From positions 1 to 14,450 of the forward strand of contig DASQWB010000078.1 in NCBI GenBank assembly GCA_035640455.1: a DNA stretch of 14,450 nt. Reading direction: 5' to 3'. The position numbers and the translations under genes are program-made. Below the pieces are notes generated by a model. The model worked only from the letters and a program-made list of their open reading frames with translations, did not search any database and was not told where the DNA came from. Of the stretch, positions 1 to 6,547 are shown piece by piece. Positions within the stretch are counted from its first letter, which is position 1. The number at the start of each line of letters is the position of its first letter. Source of the stretch: AC-50 sp035640455. GTDB lineage: Bacteria; Actinomycetota; Thermoleophilia; Gaiellales; Gaiellaceae.

Positions 1-123
1 ACGCCGCTCCAGCGCTTCGGCGAGCCGGAGGACGTCGCGGGCGCTGTACGCTTCCTCTGCTCCGACGAGGCCTCCTTCATCACCGGGGAAGTGCTCCTCG
101 TGGACGGCGGCCTCGGGATGTGA
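1..123 (+). CDS. SDR-family reductase, C-terminal fragment (probable 3-oxoacyl-ACP reductase FabG)
   Basis: Only the last 40 codons are in the window; the gene enters from the left edge and stops at TGA 121-123. The visible residues read as the end of a classical short-chain dehydrogenase/reductase: PLQRFGEPEDVAGAVRFL, then SDEASFITGE, then a terminal VDGG. This is the usual closing segment of FabG-type enzymes, following the catalytic YxxxK (which is off-window). FabG reduces 3-oxoacyl-ACP to 3-hydroxyacyl-ACP with NADPH in the cytoplasmic fatty acid elongation cycle. The stop overlaps the next start in a TGATG arrangement, so it is translationally coupled to fabF, which supports FabG over another SDR. 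The fragment alone cannot fix substrate specificity. Confidence 0.85.
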   Translation, partial: TPLQRFGEPEDVAGAVRFLCSDEASFITGEVLLVDGGLGM

Positions 124-1385
124 TGACGCAGAACGGCAGCAAGAACGGCAGGCGGGTCGTGATCACCGGTCTCGGCGCGGTGACGCCGCTCGGGAACGAC
201 GTCGAGACGTCGTGGCGCAACCTCGTCGCGGGCGAGTCGGGGGCGGCGGAGATCACAGCCTTCGACCACTCCGACTACGGCGTCCACTTCGCCTGCGAGC
301 TGAAGGACTTCCAGCCGACGGAGTGGATCGAGCGCAAGCAGGCGCGGCGCATGGACCGCTTCGCGCAGATGATCCTCGCCGCGGCGCGCCAGGCCGAGGC
401 AGACTCGGGCGTCGACGTCCCGGCCGATCCCGACCGCATCGGCGCCTCGATCGCGACCGGCATCGGCGGCTTGAAGTCGTTCCAGGACTGCTACGACGTC
501 CTCCGCGACCGCGGCCCCGACCGCGTGAGCCCGTTCTCGATCCCCTGCATCATCCCGAACATGGGCGCCGGCTGGGTCTCGATCGAGCTCGGCACCAAGG
601 GCCCGCTCACCTCGCAGTGCACGGCCTGCGCGGCCTCCAACATGGCGATCGGCGACGGGCTGGACGCGATCCGCATCGGCCGCGCCGACGTCATGTTCTG
701 CGGCGGGACGGAGGCGCCGATCACGCCGGTCGGCGTCGCGGGCTTCGACTCGATGCGCGCGCTCTCGCGGCGGAACGACGACCCGCAGGGCGCCTCGCGC
801 CCGTTCGACCGCGGCCGCGACGGGCTCGTGATGGGCGAGGCCGCCGCCGTCCTCGTGCTGGAGGAGCTCGAGCGCGCCGAGTCGCGGGGGGCCAAGATCT
901 ACGGGGAGCTGATCGGCTACGGGGTCTCGTCCGACGCCGCGCACATGACCGAGCCCGATCCGACGGGCAAGAATCCCGCGCGGGCGATGCGGATGGCCAT
1001 CGAGGACGCCGGCGTCGACGCTTCCGAGGTCGGCTACGTCAACGCCCACGCGACCTCGACACCGCTCGGAGACGCGAGCGAGACCCGCGTCATCAAGCAC
1101 GCGTTCGGCGAGGAGAACGCGCGCAAGGTCGCCGTCTCCTCGACGAAGGGCGCGACCGGCCACTGCTTCGGCGCGGCCGGCGCGATCGAGGCGGTCTTCA
1201 CGACGCTCGTCGTCACCGAGGGCGTCCTCCCGCCGACGATCAACTACGAGGATGAGGATCCCGAGTGCGACCTCGACTACGTGCCGAACGAGGCGCGGCA
1301 GGCCGACGTCCGAGTGGCCGTCTCGAACTCGTTCGGCTTCGGCGGGCACAACGCGTCGATCGTGGTGCGCCGCTTCGAGGACTAG
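123..1385 (+). CDS. fabF: Beta-ketoacyl-ACP synthase II (KAS II)
   Basis: A full-length 420-residue condensing enzyme. It condenses acyl groups with malonyl-ACP, extending the chain by two carbons in type II fatty acid synthesis. The start is taken as ATG 123, overlapping the upstream stop as TGATG; an in-frame GTG at 120 would add one residue. The N-terminus has the VVITGLGAVTPLG signature. The Cys-His-His triad is visible: nucleophile Cys169 in TACAASNMAIG, His309 in VNAHATSTPLGD and His347 in SSTKGATGHCFGAAGA. The C-terminus has the NSFGFGGHNAS gating loop. Intact His residues argue against a chain-length-factor or polyketide KS-beta paralogue. Its neighbours, FabG-like upstream and accDA downstream, fit primary fatty acid synthesis. 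Confidence 0.95.
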   Translation: MTQNGSKNGRRVVITGLGAVTPLGNDVETSWRNLVAGESGAAEITAFDHSDYGVHFACELKDFQPTEWIERKQARRMDRFAQMILAAARQAEADSGVDVPADPDRIGASIATGIGGLKSFQDCYDVLRDRGPDRVSPFSIPCIIPNMGAGWVSIELGTKGPLTSQCTACAASNMAIGDGLDAIRIGRADVMFCGGTEAPITPVGVAGFDSMRALSRRNDDPQGASRPFDRGRDGLVMGEAAAVLVLEELERAESRGAKIYGELIGYGVSSDAAHMTEPDPTGKNPARAMRMAIEDAGVDASEVGYVNAHATSTPLGDASETRVIKHAFGEENARKVAVSSTKGATGHCFGAAGAIEAVFTTLVVTEGVLPPTINYEDEDPECDLDYVPNEARQADVRVAVSNSFGFGGHNASIVVRRFED

Positions 1386-1400
1386 CTGCGACGGATCGCC

Positions 1401-2048
1401 GTGGCGGATCGCTGGGCCACCTTCGACTGTTACGGGACGCTGATCGACTGGAACGGAGGCATTCGCCGCGAGCTCGCGCGGGTGTTCGGCGACGAGCGGG
1501 CCGACCAGCTGCTCGCGCGCTACCACGAGCTCGAGCCCGAGGTGCAGCGCGAGGATCCGAGCCGGTCCTATGCGGAGGTGATGAGGGAGACGATGCGGCG
1601 GCTCGATGCGCCGGAGGGCGAGGAGGACGCACTCGGCCGCTCGCTCCCGGGCTGGGAGCCGTTCCCGGAGGTTACCGCCGCGCTCCGCGAGCTGCGGGAG
1701 CGCGGGTGGCGCCTCGCGATCCTCTCCAACACCGACCCGGACCTCCTGGCCGCCTCGCGCGAGCGAATCGGCGTGCCCTTCGACCTCAGCGTCGTCGCCT
1801 CGGAGATCGGCTCCTACAAGCCCGCTCGTCGGCACTGGGAGCGCTTCTTTGCCGAGACGGGCGCCGATCGGAAGCGGCACGCGCACGTCGCGGCGAGCCT
1901 CTTCCACGACGTCGCGCCGGCGCGCGAGCTCGGGCTCCCGTCGGTGTGGATCAACCGCCTCGGCGAGCGCGCCGGCCTGGAGCCGACGCGCGAGCTTCCG
2001 GATCTGGCGCGCCTGCCGGAGACCCTCGATGATCTCGTCGCCGCCTGA
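1401..2048 (+). CDS. HAD-superfamily hydrolase, type II haloacid dehalogenase-like
   Basis: A 215-residue protein with a GTG start 15 nt after fabF. All four HAD motifs can be placed. Motif I is TFDCYGTLIDW with nucleophile Asp9, motif II is LSNTD (Ser109/Asn110), motif III is Lys140 in SYKPARRHWE, and motif IV acid is probably Asp170 in FHDVAPARELG, followed by VWINR. The FDxYGTL start and the motif IV-WINR ending resemble the L-2-haloacid dehalogenase branch. Many members of that branch are phosphatases or have no known substrate, so dehalogenation should not be assumed. The residues between motifs I and II (about 17-100) would form the helical cap. The last 20 nt overlap the following acetyltransferase gene. 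Its role in a lipid locus is unclear; clearance of a phosphorylated by-product is one possibility. Confidence 0.85.
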   Translation: MADRWATFDCYGTLIDWNGGIRRELARVFGDERADQLLARYHELEPEVQREDPSRSYAEVMRETMRRLDAPEGEEDALGRSLPGWEPFPEVTAALRELRERGWRLAILSNTDPDLLAASRERIGVPFDLSVVASEIGSYKPARRHWERFFAETGADRKRHAHVAASLFHDVAPARELGLPSVWINRLGERAGLEPTRELPDLARLPETLDDLVAA

Positions 2049-2940
2049 GTTCGCCGTCCGCGCGGTGCGGCTCGAAGACGCGGAGCCGCTTGCCGAGCTC
2101 GTCGCCGCCCTCGCCGACCGGCTCGGCGTGCGGATCGACTTCGGCTCCGACGACATCCGTGACGTCTTCCGAACGACCGATCTCGAGCACGACGCGTGGG
2201 CGTGGGAGCGCGACGGCCGGCTGGCGGCGTTCGGGAACCTCGGCTTCCGCAGCGAGGACGTCTATACGAACGGCTTCGTCCACCCGGACTTCTTCGGGCA
2301 CGGGCTGGGAACGGCGATCCTCGGGGTGGCCGAGGCGCGGGCACGCGAGCGCGGCGCGAAGAAGCTCAAGAACGGGATCCTCGCCGCGGATCGGCGGGCG
2401 GCGGCGCTGCTCGAGGCGAACGGGTACCGCGACGTTCGCCACTACTTCAAGATGACGATCGAGCTCGACGCGCCTCCGACCGAGCCGGAGTGGCCGGAAG
2501 GGCTCGAGCCGCGTCCGTTCGAGCGGGAGCACGTGCGCGCCTTCTATGCCGCCGACGACGAGGCATTCGCCGACGAGCGGGGCTACGTGGCGGAGCCGTT
2601 CGACGAGTTCGTCGAGAAGCGGCTCGAGCGCCCCGGCTTCGACCCGATGCTCTGGACCGCCGTCTGGGACGGCGACGAGATCGCGGCCACGCTGATCGCC
2701 GATCGGAGGTTCGGCGCAGGCTGGATCGCCGGTCTCGGCGTCCGGCGGCCGTGGCGTCGGCGCGGCCTCGGGCTCGCGCTCCTGCTCCGCTCGTTCGGCC
2801 AGTTCTACGAGCGCGGGGAGCGGCGCGTCGCCCTCAGCGTCGACATCGAGAACCCGACTGGCGCGACGAGGCTCTACGAGCGCGCGGGCATGCGGGTGGA
2901 GCGGGAGGAAGTGCTCTACGAGAAGGAGCTCGCCCCGTGA
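2029..2940 (+). CDS. Tandem GNAT-family N-acetyltransferase
   Basis: A 303-residue protein with two GNAT domains in tandem. Start ATG 2029 lies inside the HAD gene and is preceded by GGAGA at 2018-2022, six bases upstream, which is why it was chosen over later starts. Domain 1 (about residues 7-150) has the acetyl-CoA pyrophosphate loop FGHGLGT at 89-95 and a terminal ALLEANGYRDV strand. Domain 2 (about 160-300) has RRRGLG at 243-248 followed by NPTGATRLYERAGM. Two-domain GNATs include mycothiol synthase, but it is not clear that this is MshD; the acceptor is unknown. In double GNATs often only one domain is catalytic, and both loops here look usable. The stop overlaps the next GTG start as GTGA, implying coupled translation. 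Confidence 0.85.
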   Translation: MISSPPEFAVRAVRLEDAEPLAELVAALADRLGVRIDFGSDDIRDVFRTTDLEHDAWAWERDGRLAAFGNLGFRSEDVYTNGFVHPDFFGHGLGTAILGVAEARARERGAKKLKNGILAADRRAAALLEANGYRDVRHYFKMTIELDAPPTEPEWPEGLEPRPFEREHVRAFYAADDEAFADERGYVAEPFDEFVEKRLERPGFDPMLWTAVWDGDEIAATLIADRRFGAGWIAGLGVRRPWRRRGLGLALLLRSFGQFYERGERRVALSVDIENPTGATRLYERAGMRVEREEVLYEKELAP

Positions 2941-3713
2941 GCCGGCTGCGGGCCAAGTGCCCGGAGTGCCGCACGTTCACCGCCGTCGCGCTCGGGCCGG
3001 AGTACGAGTGCCACGCCTGCGGGCGCGTCTTCGGCGCCGGCCTCGTCCGCGTGCCGCGCGCCTGGGGCGACGGCGGCGACTCGATGGTCGAGGCCGCAAG
3101 CCTGCCGCTTCCGTATCCCGAGGCGGGCGTGATCGAGGAGGCGACGCTCGGCGAGCAGACGCTCGCGCTCGCCTCGGAGCTGCCCGAGCGCCCGCTCGTC
3201 CTCGGCGGCTGCTGTTGCTCCCACGTCGGCGCCGTCGAAGGGCTCGCGGCGCGGCACGACCGGCTCGCGCTCGTCTGGCTCGACGCGCACGGCGACCTCA
3301 ACACGCCCGAGAGCTCCCCGTCGGGGAACGAGTGGGGCATGCCGCTGCGGATGATCCTGGACGCGGGGACCGTGGAGCCGCGGCACGTCGCGCTCGTCGG
3401 CGCCCGCAACCTCGACCCGCCGGAGGAGGAGTTCCTCGCCGAGTCCGGGATCGCGACCGACCCCGGCGCCGTCGACCGAGCGCTCGACGGCGCCGGCTGC
3501 GTCTACGTCGCGCTCGACTGCGACGTCTTCGATCCGGCCGAGGTGAGCTCGTTCATGCCCGAGCCGGGCGGGCTCGGCGTCGAGGAGGTCGAGGCGCTCT
3601 TCGAGCGCGTCCGTGGTCGCGCGGCGGTCGTCGGCGCCGGCCTGACCGGGCTCGCGCCCGACCCCGCGAACATCGCGCCGCTCGAGCGGCTGTGCGCGAC
3701 GCTTGGGCTGTAA
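2937..3713 (+). CDS. Zinc-ribbon/ureohydrolase (arginase) fold protein with altered metal-site motif
   Basis: A 258-residue protein starting at GTG 2937, four bases inside the upstream gene. The N-terminus carries a zinc ribbon with CxxC at residues 8-11 and CxxC at 25-28. The rest (about 85-255) follows the arginase/agmatinase fold, with WLDAHGD (Asp116, His118, Asp120) and LDCDVFDP (Asp194, Asp196), matching four of the usual Mn ligands plus Asp196. The usual GGDHS motif, which supplies the first His ligand, is replaced by GGCCCSHVG at 90-98, putting Cys93 at the ligand position and His96 three residues on. The late substrate-binding Glu segment reads GAGLTGLAPDP without the Glu. True arginase activity is therefore doubtful; a related C-N hydrolase or non-enzymatic role is possible. 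It is cytoplasmic and sits just before accD. Confidence 0.8.
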   Translation: MSRLRAKCPECRTFTAVALGPEYECHACGRVFGAGLVRVPRAWGDGGDSMVEAASLPLPYPEAGVIEEATLGEQTLALASELPERPLVLGGCCCSHVGAVEGLAARHDRLALVWLDAHGDLNTPESSPSGNEWGMPLRMILDAGTVEPRHVALVGARNLDPPEEEFLAESGIATDPGAVDRALDGAGCVYVALDCDVFDPAEVSSFMPEPGGLGVEEVEALFERVRGRAAVVGAGLTGLAPDPANIAPLERLCATLGL

Positions 3714-3753
3714 CCCGCCGCCTAGGAGCGGTGTCTAAACTCGTGCCTCCCCC

Positions 3754-4602
3754 GTGAGCAGTAGCTACCACGTTTCGATCGAGCACAAGCACGCGCCCGC
3801 ACCGGCTCCCGAGCGGCCGCACCCGAACACGTGCCCGGGCTGCGGCTCCCACTACCGCGACGACGAGCTCGAGACGCACCTCTGGGTCTGTCCACAGTGC
3901 GGCCACCACTTCCCGATGCGGGCGCGGACTCGGATCGCACACCTGGCGGACGAGGGCAGCTTCGTCGAGTCGGCCGCCGAGCTTCGCTCCGAGGACCCGC
4001 TCCACTTCTTCGACCTGCGACCGTACACCGAGCGCCTGGCCGAGGCCGAGGTCTCGACCGGCCTGGGCGAGGCGATCGTCACCGGGCAGGCAGCGATCGA
4101 GGGCCTTCCCTGCGAGCTGGCGGTGATGGACTTCTCGTTCATGGGCGGCTCGATGGGCAGCGTCGTCGGCGAGAAGCTCTCGCGGACCTGCGACGCGGCC
4201 GCGGAGCGCCGCGTGCCGGTCGTCGCCGTGACCGCCTCCGGCGGCGCCCGCATGCAGGAGGGGATCCTGTCCCTGATGCAGATGCCGAAGACGGTCTGCG
4301 CGGTCGAGGACCTCCACGACGCGGGCGGCGCGCTCTTCACGGTCATGGCCCATCCGACCACGGCCGGGGTGCTCGCGAGCTTCGCGAGCCTCGGAGACGT
4401 GATCCTTGCCGAGCCGGGGGCGCTGATCGCCTTCACGGGGCCGCGGGTCGTCCAGCAGACGACGCGGGAGAAGCTCCCCGACGACTTCGGGCTCTCGGAG
4501 GAGAACCTCCGGTTCGGCCACCTCGATGCGATCGTGCCGCGCCCGATGCTTCGGCCCTACCTCTCCCGCCTCCTTCGTCTCTTCGGCAATGGCTCCAGGT
4601 GA
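3754..4602 (+). CDS. accD: Acetyl-CoA carboxylase carboxyltransferase subunit beta
   Basis: A 282-residue protein from GTG 3754. It is the beta half of the carboxyltransferase that moves CO2 from carboxybiotin to acetyl-CoA, making malonyl-CoA. A four-Cys zinc ribbon lies at residues 27-49 (CPGC and CPQC). The crotonase-fold core carries FMGGSMGSVVGEK (residues 129-141) and TASGGARMQEG (160-170), which form the acyl-CoA pocket and oxyanion glycines. The C-terminus ends shortly after the LRFGHLDAIVPR segment, as usual for AccD. No Shine-Dalgarno is evident. A TAAACT hexamer at 3736-3741 could be a -10 element giving a very short leader, but no matching -35 is seen. The last 14 nt overlap accA, so the two chains are probably made in equal amounts. 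Biotin carboxylase and BCCP genes are not in the window. Confidence 0.95.
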   Translation: MSSSYHVSIEHKHAPAPAPERPHPNTCPGCGSHYRDDELETHLWVCPQCGHHFPMRARTRIAHLADEGSFVESAAELRSEDPLHFFDLRPYTERLAEAEVSTGLGEAIVTGQAAIEGLPCELAVMDFSFMGGSMGSVVGEKLSRTCDAAAERRVPVVAVTASGGARMQEGILSLMQMPKTVCAVEDLHDAGGALFTVMAHPTTAGVLASFASLGDVILAEPGALIAFTGPRVVQQTTREKLPDDFGLSEENLRFGHLDAIVPRPMLRPYLSRLLRLFGNGSR

Positions 4603-5524
4603 GGCCGAGCTCCGGCTCCGCGAGCGCCTCGGGAAGCTGAGGAGCCTGCCTCTGCTCGGCGGCACGCGTCTCTCCGGTGAGCTCGAGCGGCTCGAGCGGC
4701 AGCTCGAACGGCTCGAGGCGGAGCCGACGGGCGAGGAGATCTGGCGCTCCGTCGAGCTCGCTCGCCATCCCGACCGGCCATACACGCTCGACTACGTCGG
4801 CCGGCTGCTCGAGGACTACGTCGAGTTGCACGGCGACCGCGGCCGCGGCGACGACTTGGCCATCGTCACCGGCCTCGGGAGCTTCGACGGACGGACGGTC
4901 GTGATCGTCGGCCACCAGAAGGGCCGCGACATCCGCGAGCGGACGACGCGGAACTTCGGCATGGCCTATCCAGAGGGCTACCGGAAGGCGATCCGCGTCA
5001 TGGAGCTCGCCGACCGGCACGGCTTTCCGCTCCTGTCGTTCGTCGACACGCCGGGCGCCTATCCGGGCGTGGCGGCCGAGCAGCACGGGCAGGGCGGCGC
5101 GATCGCGCGCTCGCAGGCGGCCATGGCCCGGCTGGGCGTGCCCACAGTGGCGTGCATCATCGGCGAGGGGGGCTCGGGCGGTGCGATCGCGATCGCCCTC
5201 GCCGACCGGGTCCTCATGCAGGAGAACGCGATCTACTCGGTGATCACGCCGGAGGGCTGCGCCGCGATCCTCTGGCGGGACGCGGGCGAGGCGCGCAAGG
5301 CGGCCGCCGCCTTCAAGCCCGATGCCGCCCATTGCCTGGAGCTCGGCGTCGTGGATGCGATCGTGCCCGAGCCCGAAGGCGGCGCGCAGACCGACCCGGC
5401 CGCCGCCGCCGAGCTGCTCCGCGAGTCGATCGGCGAGGCGTTGCAGGAGCTCGAAGGCGTTCCGGCCGACGAGCTCAGGCGCCGGCGCCGCGCGCGATTC
5501 CGCTCGCTCGGCGTCTACGCCTGA
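4589..5524 (+). CDS. accA: Acetyl-CoA carboxylase carboxyltransferase subunit alpha
   Basis: A 311-residue protein from ATG 4589, overlapping accD by 14 nt. It is the alpha partner in the AccA2D2 carboxyltransferase. The N-terminal 40 residues are a charged helical region (repeated LERLERQLERLEAEPTG-like text). The core has LDYVGRLLEDYVELHGDRG, FGMAYPEGYRKA, FVDTPGAYPG, then IIGEGGSGGAIAIALADRV with the glycine-rich motif at 192-198. It ends with ITPEGCAAILWRDA and the switch LGVVDAIVPEP. All the segments expected of AccA are present in order and the length is typical. It closes the lipid run; a 167-nt lower-GC gap follows, so transcription of this operon probably ends there. Confidence 0.96.
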   Translation: MAPGEAELRLRERLGKLRSLPLLGGTRLSGELERLERQLERLEAEPTGEEIWRSVELARHPDRPYTLDYVGRLLEDYVELHGDRGRGDDLAIVTGLGSFDGRTVVIVGHQKGRDIRERTTRNFGMAYPEGYRKAIRVMELADRHGFPLLSFVDTPGAYPGVAAEQHGQGGAIARSQAAMARLGVPTVACIIGEGGSGGAIAIALADRVLMQENAIYSVITPEGCAAILWRDAGEARKAAAAFKPDAAHCLELGVVDAIVPEPEGGAQTDPAAAAELLRESIGEALQELEGVPADELRRRRRARFRSLGVYA

Positions 5525-5691
5525 TGCGCGAACGCGCTTCCTCAGGGCAATCCACAGAACCCACAGGCTTTTCCCCGACTCGTGAACAGGTGGTGAATCA
5601 CGGCGCCGCCGCTCGGCCGCCGTGGAAGAGGCCGATTTGCAGGTAATTTTCCACACTTCAGCGTGCGTCTCACCGGTGGCTCGGCGGACAC
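5525..5691 (+). promoter_or_regulatory. Non-coding leader with DnaA-box-like and palindromic motifs
   Basis: A gap without a gene, less GC-rich than its surroundings, between accA and the toxin-antitoxin locus. It begins with GCGCG-AA-CGCGC (5526-5537), a weak terminator-like palindrome. It contains near-matches to the DnaA box TTATNCACA: CAATCCACA at 5548-5556 (7 of 9), TTTTCCACA at 5647-5655 (8 of 9), and GGTGAATCA at 5592-5600 on the opposite strand (7 of 9). GTGAA recurs at 5582 and 5593, an 11-base period. GTGAATCAC at 5593-5601 is a perfect small palindrome. Such an element upstream of an antitoxin gene could be an autoregulatory operator; this is inference. Confidence 0.35.
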
Positions 5692-6027
5692 ATGAAGTAC
5701 GATTCACTCGTGCGTGGCCTCCTGAACCAGACCCTCGCGCAGCTCGGCTATGCGAGGGTTCCGGATCCACAGGAGCCTGAGGAACGACGAGTCCGCCTGC
5801 TTGACGAGTTCCACCGGCTGCTGGTTCAACGAGAGGAGGCGCTGCGGCGGGCGAACACACGCGCGAAGCTCGCGCTGGTAATCAGCGAGCTTCTCGCGGA
5901 GGCACGTGAGAAGGTCGCTCGGGACGAGGCCTGGGCGGAGCGGTACGCCGAAGAGCGCTCCGACGAGCAAGCCGACATCGTGCGCACGGCCGGTAAGTCG
6001 GCTCCGGCCGACTGGCACGACCTTTGA
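5692..6027 (+). CDS. Putative antitoxin of a MazF/PemK-type toxin-antitoxin pair
   Basis: A 111-residue protein from ATG 5692. No named family was recognised from sequence. Its identification as an antitoxin rests on position and size: it lies directly upstream of a MazF-like toxin gene, and its TGA overlaps the toxin's TTG start by four bases (TTGA). The protein is strongly charged. Residues about 28-95 look like long amphipathic helices rich in Glu, Arg, Ala and Leu, with coiled-coil character. The C-terminal tail (about 96-111, ending ADWHDL) is likely extended, as toxin-wrapping antitoxin tails often are. No ribbon-helix-helix or AbrB-type DNA-binding motif was obvious. Codon third positions are less GC-biased than in the flanking genes, which suggests transfer. 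The frame is intact although the toxin is broken. Confidence 0.6.
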   Translation: MKYDSLVRGLLNQTLAQLGYARVPDPQEPEERRVRLLDEFHRLLVQREEALRRANTRAKLALVISELLAEAREKVARDEAWAERYAEERSDEQADIVRTAGKSAPADWHDL

Positions 6028-6360
6028 TCCGCCGCCGCGGCGGCATCTACTACGCAGAGTTCGAGTTCGGCCGGCGGCCGGTCCTGGTCGTGTCGTGGAA
6101 CGCCATCAATAGTGGGATGCGGCAACCATCTGTGCGCTCGTCACGACTGCCGTCCGCGAGCGCGCGATTCCGACGCACGTCGAGATCGATCCGGCAGAGA
6201 GCGGGCTCAAAGAGGTGAGCTTCGTCCTCTGCCACGCTCTCGTCACGAAAGACGAGAGAGACGTGGACGCCAAGCCGATCGGCGCCCTCGGCTATCCGAA
6301 GATCGCGAGGTGGAGGTGGCCCTTGTTCGTGCGCTCGATCTGACTGGCGCGAACGACTGA
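6024..6360 (+). pseudogene. MazF/PemK-family endoribonuclease toxin, broken by two single-base deletions
   Basis: Three frames together spell one complete MazF/PemK toxin of about 112 residues. Frame A, from TTG 6024, gives IRRRGGIYYAEF, the RRPVLVVSWNAIN strand and GMRQP. After a one-base loss near 6126-6128 the text continues as ICALVTTAVRERAIPTHVEID and then SFVLCHALVT up to GYPKIA. After a second one-base loss near 6305-6307 it resumes as EVEVALVRALDLTGAND and stops at TGA 6358-6360. The order GxIYYA, RRPxLVVS, basic/Thr strand, IPTHVEI is that of the MazF mRNA interferase fold. As written, frame A yields 64 residues and lacks the second half, so it should be inactive. Sequencing error cannot be excluded, but the long core genes nearby are unbroken. 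Confidence 0.85.
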
Positions 6361-6547
6361 GCGTAGACGGGTAGAAACGCGGCGAGGTCGGCCTCCCGAC
6401 CGACCTCGCCTGCGAACCCCCCGCTTCGTGGAGAAGCTTCGCTGCGTTCGCCCTATGTGTTTGAAGCCGTACTACCACGGCTCGGGAATCGCAAACATTA
6501 CCTGTCGCCGACGTTCCGCCGTCGGCCTCCCCGGGTAGAGACTCCGC
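6361..6547 (+). other. Intergenic region before ku
   Basis: A gap of 187 bases between the broken toxin and ku. It contains the perfect hairpin listed separately (6381-6410) and a second, smaller inverted repeat, GCCGAC/GTCGGC (arms 6507-6512 and 6521-6526, loop 8), in the likely ku leader. No convincing -35/-10 pair and no strong Shine-Dalgarno ahead of ku were found, and no open frame looks like a gene. Confidence 0.5.
6381..6410 (+). terminator. GC-rich hairpin, probable terminator of the toxin-antitoxin unit
   Basis: The arms GGCGAGGTCGG (6381-6391) and CCGACCTCGCC (6400-6410) are perfectly complementary over 11 bp with an 8-nt loop. It lies 20 nt after the toxin stop. No U-tract follows, as is common for hairpin terminators in high-GC actinobacteria. 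A protein-binding palindrome is the alternative. Confidence 0.6.

Noticed and set aside
3736..3741. TAAACT as a -10 promoter element for accD
   Set aside because: The hexamer fits TAnnnT but no -35 is seen at the right distance, and accD is only 40 nt from the upstream gene, so operon read-through is equally likely; mentioned only within the accD entry.
4433..5860. A 475-codon open frame on the minus strand opposite accA
   Set aside because: Low-complexity Ala/Arg/Glu text without family motifs; AccA on the plus strand explains the open frame.
6459..6489. Possible stress-sigma promoter (GTTT ... GGGAAT) upstream of ku
   Set aside because: The spacing is 21 bases, longer than usual for such promoters, and the -10 differs from GGGTAT; not enough to call.
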